Shown here: one piece after another, positions 53,500-63,761 of the stretch | How the letters are laid out: the number at the start of each line of letters is the position of its first letter | Position numbering within the stretch: the stretch's first letter is position 1 | Origin: Spirometra erinaceieuropaei | Taxonomy: Eukaryota; Platyhelminthes; Cestoda; Diphyllobothriidea; Diphyllobothriidae | Direction: 5' to 3' | Assembly: GCA_902702965.1 (NCBI GenBank) | Contig: CACRXP010000405.1 | Location: 31,645 to 95,644 of the forward strand | Length of the DNA: 64,000 nucleotides | Translations under genes and position numbers: made by a program | Notes under the pieces: model-generated | Database searches by the model: none | What the model was told of the DNA's origin: nothing | Seen by the model: only the letters and a program-made list of their open reading frames with translations

Positions 53500-54896
53500 A
53501 AAATATTTAAAGCTAAAAGATGATGTTCCTTCGAGCGAAAAATTGGAAACCGTGATTGTTTTTACCAAAAATACCAGAAAAGATTTTATTGTGCATGTCT
53601 TCTGTGCAATAAAGTTGGATTTGTAGGTAGATCAACAACTAAAAAGATAAGCAGTAGTTTTTTTACTGAGTGGAATTTTCGCAGGAGACCGGAAAGTTGC
53701 TGGCATCCTTGTGCGACTGAAATATCCTGCTCTGTGATATTCAGCACCACAACCGCAAGTAAATCGCGTTTCATAATTTCGGTTAAGGTTTCATGGCTAA
53801 AATAAAAAGCCATTCATTCACGTACTTCTAGCCACTCTCGGTCAGCGCTTTTGTGTTAATGCGAAGTGGACAGATGAGATACTGATCGTGGATAGATACA
53901 AGCGGATGGCGTCTATATTTTAACCACCAGCATACCTCCTTTTCTGCAGCCGACCCCGAGAGCATCAGGGCACAATCAGGCTCTGTCTCGATTCTGAGTT
54001 AACCGCAATGCACTCGAGACAGCATTCCTTTATATGCACTTTTAACTTTCGCGTCGAACTGAGTAAAAGCAACTGCTATCTACTCAGGCATCAGTTGCTC
54101 GCGCATGATCTGGTGACGTCACTCTGTCGAGCTACCTCCCACCCAGACCTGACTTAATTTAGTCCGTGCTCTAAAAATTGGGACCATACTGGGAAGGGGA
54201 CGGCTACAACCTATCTCTCATCCATGATGACGGAATTATACCTCATCTCCGTCAAACTGACGGCCATTTGGATCACGATTTATAGTTAGCTGTGATGGCG
54301 TACGAGTGATTATGATTCATTAGGGTGAGAAAAGATCACTTAGGATGGGCCTCGCTCTCTCCACATGCCTAATGGCGGTATGGCTTACTCAAAACGGTTA
54401 GAATTGGAAGTCGCATGTTTTCCGGCTATACAAGCTGGCTCCGCTATATCTTTGACTTTGTCATTGCCAAGGCTCCTATTGGTATCTGCTATTATTACCC
54501 TGCAGCTATGTCCACAACGTTTGCCCTCTAAGACCACAAAGAGCGTTCTGCAGACTTCTCAAGGACCAAGCACCTGATGCGGAATCAGGGGAGTTGCGAT
54601 TCCACTCAGTCCGGCGACACGTGCCTTCTGGCTACGCGACGCGTCCCCTTTTCCGTGGTTTGCTCTTCGAAATCGTCTGATTATGGAATTGACAGGTTGT
54701 GTACAGCTTGTCGGCCGTGAGCTAGTGAATTTTTGTAACTGCCTCGTGAAATTTGATCAAAGGTATGCGCTCTTTAAGTGCACTATTGGAAAATTCGGTA
54801 CAATTCCATTTGAGATCAACCGGAATTTCGAGACTCACTGAGACGTAACTCATGACATTAATGTATCAACTGAAAAATTTGATTAATAAATGGGTA

Positions 54897-55242
54897 TGAT
54901 ATGGTTAAGTAGCCGCCACTGGATGGACACAATACTTTTGGGGTTAGGGGTTAGGTTTAGGTATCGGGGTTAAGGATTATGGTCAGAGGGTTGGGATTAG
55001 GGACTAGGGTTAGGGTTACGGCTTTAGGTTAAGATTTGGGGTGGGGATTTGAGGTTAAGGCAACTATTTCTCAACCACTCATACTACAACCGTGCATAGC
55101 TTTTCTTTTGCATACAACCACTGCACCTCGTCGCCTACGCGTTCGCCGGCTCCATCTGTAAAAACTCCCATTACCACTGTTCCGTATTAGAGGTGCCTGG
55201 GGTTTGTTTGCCCCAGGTGCGCCTTTATACCCACATCTGATC
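54897..55242 (-). mobile_element. Small TIR element, copy g, with TTAGGG-like array
   Basis: 'gatatggttaagtagccgcc' start, ttaggg-like array about 54938-55050, complementary body, end 'cgcctttatacccacatctg'. It corresponds to copies c and e. Confidence 0.85.
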
Positions 55243-55482
55243 AAGGAATGAACGACCTTCAGTTAGGGAAAGGGCAAAAAAGATTAAAAATAATACTGCG
55301 GTCGTTAGGAATAACAATCTTGTTAGAAAATGCCAAGTTACCAAAACCGTGAAAGTTTATGTCAAACGACAAAACTCGGTCAACGGAAGTACAGATAACG
55401 AATAATCTCGTAAAATGTTAACGAAAACTGTGACTGCACGTTTGCATTTGCTTTCGGCGTCTTCATAACTTCCACTATATTT

Positions 55483-55739
55483 TGTGGTTATGTATCTGAA
55501 CCCGAGTTAAACTAACCCCAGCTACCTGTGATACGAGACCGATGGTAATAGGAGTTTTTACAGGTGGAGCCGGGTAACGCACAGGCGAAGAGATCAAGAA
55601 AAGCTACTGGGAGTGCGCGGTCTTACTTTGAATGGTTGAAAAGTAGTTGTTTAACCCCTAACACTAACCCCTATCCCCCAACCTCAACGCTAACCCCTAA
55701 CACCATCCCAAACAGTATTGTGTCTATCCATATCTTACC
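55483..55739 (+). mobile_element. Small TIR element, copy h, right TIR partly deleted
   Basis: 'gtggttatgtatctgaaccc' start, body 'ctacctgtgatacgagaccg', and a CCCTAAC-like array at about 55655-55710. The right end reads 'gtgtctatccatatctta', lacking the 'aggtggggctacata' part seen in copy d. The right TIR is therefore truncated. Confidence 0.8.
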
Positions 55740-56090
55740 GAAAGGAAAAACGAAGACGTCCTTTCTTTCATTCACTTAGGGGAAAATCACATCTTCAACA
55801 AAATACTTAAGGAAAAGTCACATCTAGGTTTTCAGAATGCGTTTCAGTTCTCAATCATTGAAGAAGTCAAATTCGTCGAACGTACGGTTTAGATTGTTTA
55901 CCCTCAAGCTTAGACAGTAAAACAAGTTAGTGTAGAGCAACGAAAGTTGAAACCGTCAATGAAGAGTAGTTATGGGGAGGCGGTTGAGGGCGTTCAGGTG
56001 TGTCGATTCCGTCAAGGGCAAGAGAGAGAGAAGGCTGGAGGGGTCTGATATGAACTATACTTACCTTTCGTCACCGTAGCGCAACATGGT

Positions 56091-56489
56091 AGGATGCGGG
56101 AACAAACGTGCTGGACGTACCTTGCACCAGGGTAGTTTGAGGACCTGTATCGACGTACAAGGCTGGCTTGGCTAACCGTATAACTACTGTCTCTGCCGTC
56201 GCAAGCATTCGCCGGCGCAGGAATGTGGAGTGTCTCAGAATGCCTGCCCGACATCTACCCGACGGCTGCTGTTTATCAAGTGAGCTAAAGCTGCGATACA
56301 GGCAAACATTCCCACGCCTTGATTTATTCGGGAGGATGATACTCTTTCATCTTCTTGGATAGGCGCCTAGTCGTTAAAAACTGCTCCTCAGGAGCAAATG
56401 AGGGGAGTCGATACTCGCTAAAGAAGTTTGAAAACAGCCTATCCATACTTTTAATGAGGAGAGGCGGAGTACGTAAGAATAATAGTAAT
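56091..56489. other. Unique sequence between the duplication and a LINE
   Basis: No recognisable domain. It contains the right edge of the duplication at 56090. A minus-strand frame at 56012-56254 spans the junction and is not a gene. Confidence 0.4.
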
Positions 56490-56756
56490 TTTTACTAAAG
56501 ACCCGTCGGCGTCCCATCAAAGCAAATAAAAATAAATTTACATACGAATTTTAGAAGAGGTAGGCAGAAACTGTGCAAAATGCAATTCATGGTTTCTGAA
56601 TTTGTAGTCCGTTGAGAAAAATGATGAGCGAGCGGTGAAAAAACCACTTAAAAATTTAAAACCGACTTGATTAATTTTACAGGAAACAAAACCCTCGCTT
56701 ATGACAACAAAGAATGCGGGCAGGACTGACCTGTATGTGGCGGTATATAACGGATT

Positions 56757-56888
56757 ATAATCGGACATCTTCAGGGCAGAAATAAATGTCAGCCTTGATT
56801 ATAATCGGACATCGTCAGGGCAGAAATAAATGCCAGCCTTGATTATAATCGAACATCGTCAGGGCAGAAATAAATGTCAGCCTTGAAG
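56757..56888. repeat. 44-bp tandem repeat, three copies
   Basis: The unit 'ggacatcgtcagggcagaaa' plus 'taaatgtcagccttgattat' plus 'aatc' is repeated three times from about 56757 with one or two substitutions. It lies in the 3' UTR of the LINE. Confidence 0.92.
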
Positions 56889-57383
56889 GGTACGTATGCG
56901 GGTCGGACAGGACTGGGCAGCATGTGGTATTGTATACGGGATTTAGAACGGACAGCGTCAGTGCAGAATTGATACGCCGGATGAGACTATTCGCGTCATA
57001 GAGGGCAGACGAGAGGAATCCAGACGCGATCGGCCACAGTCCGCTTAGAGCCCAGCCGAGGAGTGGGGAAGGGAAGTACAACCAAACTACTGGTAGACAG
57101 CGAATACTGAGGCTTCTGCCGTGAGCGTCGACAGACAGCTTGAGGTCGAAATGAGGGAGATGACATCGCGAAGTACGAAAATCGTCACTATGGGGGAGGA
57201 GTGATAGCACAGGATTTAGAAACCAATTCAAAACAGGGTTTCCAATGATATGATTGAGGGTTTCTACTTGATCTACCACTAAATCCTAGGAGCACGCTTC
57301 TCGAAGTCAAGAAGCTAATTGTTCGCGAATGAGACCGTTTAAAGGGCTTTTATACTTTCCGGTGTAATGTGTTTGCGTAATTT

Positions 57384-59371
57384 CTACTTGAATACCATTA
57401 ACTTAGGCGATAACCTAATTTCTCGTGGACGATTATTCCGAAGGAAGGCATATTTGGATTCAAAGAAGAGGGTGCGCTTAGGTGTAGTGCAAAGAGGAGG
57501 CGGAACCACCATGGAGGAGTTGCGCGTGGCATAAGACCGATCTCTCGGAGCGAGAGTGTCAATTCGCGGAAGATTGGAGCTAGAGTTAATGCGAAAGTGG
57601 AAGCAAAGGCCAGCTTCGAGTTTTCTAACCCACGAAAACCTTAAGTTAGTCAGCTGACACCTCTGATTATAAGAAATACCGGATGAAGCTTGAGAGAAGA
57701 GTTTCCGGGTGAAAACCCCGTCAATATTTTCGATCTTATAGCTGTCACAGGCATTCATTAAACCAAAAAACGACAGAAGCATTAGAGGACTGGAAGAACA
57801 AACATTTGATAAAGTCTTAGCTTCATTTTCGGAAGGAAAAATTATGCGAAACGAATCCACATATCTGCGTGGCTTTGGCAGAGACTATCTGCATAAGGCG
57901 ATAAACATAATATAGAACTAGGTCCTTTATGGTGAAGCATTCTGAGATTGGGTTATTCTGAAAAATTATGGGACCAGGAAGTTTGACAGCACCGAAAGAC
58001 ATGAAACTACACTTATCCGATGTAAACTCCATTTACCATGTTGAAACCCGTCTGCTTAAGTGTAGTAAATCGGCATCCATTTTTTAACACAAACATTTGC
58101 GGTGTCCTTGGAGTATGAGTAAACACAATTGAGGTCATCGGCATAAATAAAAGTTTGCGAATTTCTGAGTTCAGTCGAAATATCATTGATGTAAAGAAGG
58201 AAGAGCAGCGGACCCAGGACCGTACCTCGAAGTACGCCACTCGTGATCGAGTGAAGTGTCGAGTAGCTATTACCGACCATGACTTTCTGATATCGGTTGG
58301 ACAGACAGGACCTGATGAAGTCAAGTAGAGGTGGCCGGATGCCGAGAGCTTCTAATTTTACTAAAAGACGTCTATGGGGCATCTTGTCAAAGGCTTTACT
58401 AAGATCAAATTAGATAACTGCCACCGACTGCTATTCATTACGAAGGGAAGTGATTAGATTAGGAAATTCCAAGTGGCATGTTTCGCAGGATCGTTCAGGT
58501 AAAAATCCATGCTGACTAGAGCTCAGAAGCCGATTAGCTAGACAGAAGTCAAAAATTTCATTGAAAATTATCCTTTCAAGAAGCTTTGCTAGAGACGGTG
58601 TTTGAGCACGCCGTGGTAGTTATTAAAACGGATCGCGATCTGCACTTGAACACAAGAATGATAATTGACGTTTTCCATGTTTCAGGAAAGAATCCTTTTG
58701 AAATATAAACAGAGAATAAATGACTAAGCAATATGGGAAGGTCAGACGCTTGTTTTATAATCGAATTCGGAATCCCGTCCGTTCCTGAGCAGTGTGAGTA
58801 TTTCAAACGGCTTATGTGTTTCTTAATGAGATCTGAGGTGACATAAATTGTACTAATTGTCCTATCTGAAGGTGATCGAAAGAAAGGGACCGGATCGGAC
58901 TCGGTAGCAAGGCGTTTTGCAAAGAAAGCTCTAAACAACTCCGCCTTGTCAGAGTCATCGGTGAGGAAGACTTGGTTATCATTTAGCAGGGGTGGAAGTT
59001 CGTGACCACGCTTAGAGGAGGACCGATGACGGAAGATGTTAGCGACGGATTTGCCAGGGTTCGAACCACTGAGAGCAATTGATTCTCTTTGCCTGTCGCG
59101 CGCTTGGCGCATCCTTGAGGCCATCTGAAAAATCTCTGTGATTCTAAGATGAACTGATAAGGAACTAGTGGATGGGTCACGTAGCTGTCGCCTCAACTTT
59201 TTTAGATTGTTGCGATGAAAATGAGGAACAAGGGAATCTGAAGAATTAGGCTTGAGATATCTACGCGGCACAAACTCTAGAATGTCCTTGGAAACATTGG
59301 ACATGACATCACGAAGAATGGTTGCATCGCTACAGGAGAGGAAGCCACACCAATCAAGAGATCTAATCTAG
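57384..59371 (-). pseudogene. LINE ORF2, reverse transcriptase and C-terminal part
   Basis: Minus-strand blocks in order: FRAFFAKRLATESDPVPFFR (about 58940), KKHISRLKYSHCSGTDGIPN (about 58820-58765), PRRLLVKLEALGIRPPLLDF (about 58380-58320), SGVLRGTVLGPLLFLLYIND (about 58240-58185), and the intact catalytic FIYADDLNCVYSYSKDT (about 58150-58105). They are followed by MEFTSDKCSFMSF (about 58030), QICGFVSHNFSF (about 57860) and SPLMLLSFFGLMN (about 57790-57750). Frameshifts occur near 58600 (in the region between the fingers and the palm), 58020 and 57860. The YADD box itself is conserved. Confidence 0.85.
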
Positions 59372-59911
59372 AATTGTGCAATGATTTACCGTACTAGCAA
59401 CACAGGTATTAGCTAAAAGCCCAGATACGCGTGTTTCGCCGATCTTATGCCGCTGCCTGACGCAGCTGCGAGGGGTTCGGCTCGTCAGTTGGTCCCCCAG
59501 CTTTCCCAGTGTGTTTTCTGGTATGTGAACTCCAGTTTCAACTTGCCTTGTTTAATTTCCGAAGAAACTTTTGCGCGAACTTGGGGCAAATCTTTCGAAA
59601 CAGACCTTTTCAGGCACGGTCCGAAATTTGATATGAATATTTAAACTGAAATTCATCAGATACTGCGGAATAACCGCTTAATATTCACAAACCACCAAAT
59701 GGCAGCCAGTAGTTTAGAATTGTGCAATGATTTACCGTACTAACAACACAGGTATTAGCTAAAATGGTCTTTTAGCTAATATCGGTGCTGCTTCAGCTCA
59801 AATATTCATATCAAATTTTGGACCGTGCCTGAAAAGGTCTGTTTCAAAAGAGTTACTCCAAGTTCGCGCATTAATTTCCTCGGAAATTAAACAAGACAAG
59901 ATCTAATCTAG
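59372..59911. mobile_element. 0.5-kb insertion with 13-bp target-site duplication inside the LINE
   Basis: The 13-mer agatctaatctag occurs at 59359-59371 and again at 59899-59911. The segment between does not belong to the LINE, and excising it with one copy of the repeat puts the flanking ORF2 segments back in the same frame. The insert contains internal structure. A direct repeat starts 'aattgtgcaatgatttaccg' at 59372 and 59715. An inverted pair lies at about 59542-59640 and 59795-59890 ('gaaacagaccttttcaggca' against its complement). No coding content, so it is a non-autonomous element. Confidence 0.8.
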
Positions 59912-60615
59912 TAATTTATTAAGTCGTTCTCTAAGCCATCGTAGTTTCTGTAAGTCCGAACGGTGCTGGTCTTTTTTGAAAATGCAAGCGGTAAGCAACA
60001 ATAAATTAATACGTGGTCACCATCAAAGAGGTCTTTTTTGAAAGCAACTAAAAGAAGGGCAATACCATTGGTGAAGATTAGATTTAGAATGTGTGTTTTA
60101 GAACCCACCAGTTGAGACCAGTTAGAAAAATTGGCAATATCTTGGCAGGGCTGGTATGTAGGTGGACAGATATCGGAAACCCAGTTTATTTCGGGAAGGT
60201 TAAAATTCCCAGTGATTATTTTAACGTCGAAATCAGTTTCCAAAATTGATTTAAAGATTTCACAGAATTATGAATCATCGCTTGCTGAACAGTTTGGGGA
60301 ATTGTAGATAAAGCCAATAATTGCCTTTCTTTGCGGCGAGATAATAAAAGATGCAAAGCAGAAGTTCCCCGTGAATAAGGAAACATCCCAGTAATAGGGA
60401 GAGTGCTTAAGGTAGGAACTAAGATAAAGAAGACAACCGCCCCCACGCCTAGTCGTGCGATCTTGACAGTAGAAATCGAAATTATCTATCAGAAGGGCAG
60501 AGTTAGGAATTAGAGAATGGGTCCAAGATTCTGTTACACATATAATATCATTCGTCATTTCGAGATCAATGGCTTTGATCTGGGCCATCTTGTTTGTAAC
60601 AGACCTGACATTCAA
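59912..60615 (-). pseudogene. LINE ORF2, apurinic-type endonuclease part
   Basis: The minus strand opens MNVRSVTNKMAQIKAIDLEM (60615), then DIICVTESWTHSL with the catalytic-type Glu, DRTTRRGGGCLLYLSS, GFIYNSP, and after a frameshift DVKIITGNFNLPEINW (GDFN motif changed to GNFN) and HILNLIFTNG with GDHVLIY (SDH-type end motif). This is the order of the APE-like endonuclease of non-LTR elements. The Asp-to-Asn change in the GDFN motif would impair catalysis. Confidence 0.85.
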
Positions 60616-60730
60616 TAATATAGTACCTAAAGCGTTTTGAACAGCAATGCTATTGTCGGTGGTATTTTAAAAAAATTATGAGGCGGATATGTAAGCTGTG
60701 AATTAATGATGCTTGGAGAATAAGTACCAG

Positions 60731-62275
60731 TTAGTCTAGAGTTATTGACGTACGGGGAGTCAGCAAGAGAAGGCTGAGCATGAGACCTAAATGATGTGGG
60801 ATATAGTTTTGGAGCATTGGAATGCTAGGGGAGTTAGAACAGTGATAGACTTGTTGGTAGTTAAATTGTGGAGGAGGGGAAGAAGGGAGTCCAGAAGGAA
60901 GGTAGAGGCTGGTGGGGGAGGGTAGACAGCTATAAGAATAAAAGGGTGAGAAACCAGGTCTAGTTTGGAAGTCAAAGGGGGTAGGTTGACGTGCCTGAGA
61001 GCAATTGGCCTTACGTGGTGGGAAGCCTGAACTAGGTTTGGGCATAACTGACTTAGGGCAATTCGCGTGTGAATTATCTGCTGGATATATGGTAGGGCTT
61101 TGGTAAGTTACCGATACGCAGGACAGAGAATTATTTGGGGATATAATTGGAGCTGCGGGGTTTGTAAACGAGCTGGGCTGTAAAGACTTGGTAGATCTAA
61201 GAGACGGCGGCGTACCCCTAAATGGAACTGTGCTACCTTTCTTTTGGGTCGGAGTCTGATTCAGTTTTGGAGTCTCACCGTCCTGACGCCAAGCCGCGGG
61301 TGACTTAACTGTAGAGCTTGCAACACCCTGTTAAACAGGGGAAGTAATCGGTCTAGCTGATGGTGACTGATTTTCATGCGTCCCAGGGGGCTATCCGGAG
61401 GATACGAAACGACAAATGGGGCTGCTGCTGCTGCTGCAAGTTTAGGGGCAGGCAAATGCGTCAAGTGGCCTGAGTGAGGTGGAGATGTAGGAGAAAGGGG
61501 AAGGAGGGAGTCAGATGTCGCAGGAGTAGGACAAGCTGAATCCTCACAGCCACATGTATTATGACCGAGCTGGTGAGCATTGGACTGGCAAACGATGGGT
61601 TTACGTGAGAAGAGAGACCCGATTCTACGCTTTATAGGAGTAAGATCATGACAAAGGAAAAATTTTGCATTTTCCAGATATATAGAGACACGATCTCGAT
61701 GGGCGAAGATTGTGTCAACCTCGATTGATGAAAATAATTTGACTAAGACGGGTGGATTTTTGCTATGGGAGGACAAGCGTTTAGAATCGGCTATTTTGTA
61801 GTTGAAACCACAGGAATACAGGAAATTGGTCGCAACATCAATTGGCCGAGCAGATGGAGAACATTTTTCAACAAGAAGTTGTAAGCACGCTTTTGTCTAT
61901 CACTAGATTCACTGGCGATCAGTTGACAAGTGACTCGAGACGCCTACATTCCTCAGAGGGAAGATCGGAGATGTCTCCGTCGAAACATTTTCCAAGAATT
62001 GACAGCAGAGTGCCAAAATTTACCATTAAATCATTCCAGTTGTCACGTGCAGACAGATTAAACTGCCTACCAGTGACAACGGGTGACGACTGACTAGTAA
62101 TATCTTCCGACTTAAATTTAGGTAAGCTTTCTGAATTAGATTTAGTTAAGCCTTCTGACGTAGATTTAATTAAGCCATGCTTACGCACGGAGTCCGAGAG
62201 CTTTTGCCGACCTGTGACTTTTACTCTCATCTTGCCTCGACGCAAGTTGTAATTAAGAAAACTGCTGGCAGACAA
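60731..62275 (-). pseudogene. LINE ORF1-like region
   Basis: Broken minus-strand frames 62275-61919, 61776-61261 and 61045-60731 form one ORF1. It has a basic N-terminus (LNYNLRRGKMRVKVTGRQKL) and a segment reading ARDNWNDLMVNFGTLLSIL. After a frameshift near 61905 come NFLYSCGFNYKIADSKRLSS and KNPPVLVKLFSSIEVDTIF with YLENAKFFLCHDLTPIKRRI, and finally a Pro/Ser-rich stretch with a short poly-Ala run (CAG/GCA-type codons, about 61425). KNPPxLVxF..........F and xDLTP.xR resemble the CR1-type ORF1 RNA-binding region. Confidence 0.65.
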
Positions 62276-62519
62276 GGCGACTGAATTTCAGCTAGGGGCT
62301 AACGATGTAAAAGTAAACCACACAGTTGGCGAGAAATCGAATGCAAATTGCAGAGTGCGACTGGTGATCAACAGGCGCAGACTAGCAGAACTCAAAAAGG
62401 AGATGGCAACAGGCAGTTTTGAGTGAATAGGGCTGTATTTAAGGAAATTCAAACAAAAGCAGAGACTAAAATCGTTAGGTCTCACAGAAAAGTCACTTAA
62501 AATAATTTCCTCGACTTAT
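62276..62519 (-). mobile_element. Probable LINE 5' UTR
   Basis: It lies between the ORF1-like region and the Penelope fragment, with no recognisable coding. The LINE insertion point into the Penelope fragment should be near its right edge. Confidence 0.4.
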
Positions 62520-63449
62520 CTTCAAAATTAAAACCAGCGGCTTGACGAGTCTTAACCTGGTTTCTGCGAACGTGCGCACGATAGAGGATTTTAAGCGACA
62601 TCATAGGAGTTCAGTTGTAGGATCACCTCGAAATGGCAGAATGACAAATAGCGCCCTCTTCGTAGCCGCTGGCGCGCCTGTTTTTGACGGTGTTCGTCCA
62701 TATTTGTCAGGGTATACTTATCGGAAAATCCATTTTCTTGCAGTACTTCATGTAATGACGGGTTCCATTTGGAGGTATTCCTATCCTGGATAGTAATGCA
62801 ACGGATTATGTTTCGTTTTGTCTTATGGGGACAAATCTGTTAAAATTTAAACATTGTCCTGTCCATGTTTTCTCACAAAACAAGTCCCTAATAACTGTTC
62901 CATCCGGCGTCCTGTTAATTAGGACGTCCACGAAAGGTAGGCGCTCTCTCGTTTCTCTTGTCGAAGAGTATGTTGTCGCTGGGTGAGCCTGATTTACATT
63001 ATGTAGAAGGGTGTCCAAATCATGCATCTTATTCACACCTACAAAAATTTCACCAGCATCCTGAGCTTGGAAGTTAGGGTGTTCAAATCTTGCGTCTTAT
63101 TCACTATTACAAAAAGTTCATTAACATATTGAGCATGGCAAGCAAAGTCCCTTGTAGTCGGATAGGGCTGCTACTTCTCTACTTTTCCTAATGAAGACAT
63201 CTACTTGTAGGGGCTTCAGGGGGTGATTCTATCGCCACTCCGTCGATCCGGCAGTAAAATTGGCCATCGTATCCGAAATGAACATGCAATGCACAGCAAA
63301 AAACCTGCCCGCTAGGCCAACGTCCGGCGTTCCGGCTGGGGAATCCTGCCTAACAATCCCATGTATTCTATCGTTTCCCTGAGAGAAATATTAGTGAACA
63401 AGGACGAGACATCTAAGGGTAACATCGTGCCCCATTGGGATTCGAGTAA
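62520..63449 (-). mobile_element. Penelope-like element, reverse transcriptase fragment
   Basis: Minus-strand remnants: TMLPLDVSSLFTNISLRETI (about 63430-63375; the SxDVxSLFTN palm motif), GVAIESPLKPLQVDVF (about 63230-63185; usually GVAMGSPLGPLLADVF) and LPFVDVLINRTPDGTVIRDL with KTWTGQCLNF (62960-62850). Further on are SKWNPSLHEVLQENGFSDKY (about 62780-62720) and ILPFRGDPTTELL with RLKSSIVRTFA (about 62640-62570). This is the RT palm to linker part of a Penelope-like element. Its GIY-YIG end is missing at the LINE junction and its 5' part is missing at the TIR element. Many frameshifts. Confidence 0.82.
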
Positions 63450-63761
63450 GATGTGGTTTGGTAGCCCCACCTGAAGGACACAGTGCTATTGGGTTTAAGA
63501 TTTCGGGGTTAGGTTTTGGGTTTAGGGTTTAGGATCAAGGGTTATAGTTAGGGGTTGGGTTAGCGGGTAGCACACCTATTTCAAAACCATTCAGAGTAAA
63601 ACCGCGCATGCGCAATAGCTTTTCATTTGCACACATTTACTTGACCTCGTCGTCTGTTCGGTCCCCGGCTCCACCTGTAAAAACCCCCATCACCACCGTT
63701 CCCCTATTAGAGGTGACTGGGATTTGTTTACTTCGGGTGGGGCTACATAACCACATCCGAC
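63450..63761 (-). mobile_element. Small TIR element, copy i, with TTAGGG-like array
   Basis: 'gatgtggtttggtagcccca' left end and 'ggggctacataaccacatcc' right end. A degenerate ggtttagggttt array lies at about 63488-63560. The complementary body follows: 'ctcgtcgtctgttcggtccc', 'cacctgtaaaaacccccatc' and 'ctattagaggtgactggg'. It cuts the Penelope fragment at its 5' side. Confidence 0.85.

Larger units (their letters stand above)
53245..56090. repeat. Tandem duplication, unit 2 (truncated)
   Basis: Collinear with 49335-52170 at an offset of about 3.9 kb. It ends at 'cgtagcgcaacatggta' (compare 52160-52173), after which unique sequence begins. Small indels differ between units, for example 'cgaccccgagagcatc' near 53950, absent from unit 1. 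Several substitutions per 100 bp show the duplication is not recent. Confidence 0.88.
56490..62275 (-). mobile_element. CR1-like LINE, nearly full length, with ORF1 and ORF2 remnants
   Basis: A minus-strand element reading from about 62.3 kb to a 3' terminus at 56490-56535 ('ttgatgggacgccgacgggt', then 'ctttagtaaaaatt'). ORF1-like segments lie at 62275-60731. ORF2 runs from about 60615 to 57384, with an apurinic-type endonuclease and then a reverse transcriptase. A 3' UTR of about 0.9 kb includes a 44-bp tandem repeat. Stops and frameshifts at several places (near 61905, 60250, 58600, 58010 and 57860) and a 0.5-kb insertion make it inactive. It is still the most complete LINE in the window and defines the family for the copies at 22.0 and 27.9 kb. 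Confidence 0.85.

Noticed and set aside
50386..54577. Conserved 70-codon frame present in both duplication units (50386-50598 and 54365-54577)
   Set aside because: Conservation is explained by the tandem duplication; the third homologous segment at 52183 does not keep it, and there is no motif.
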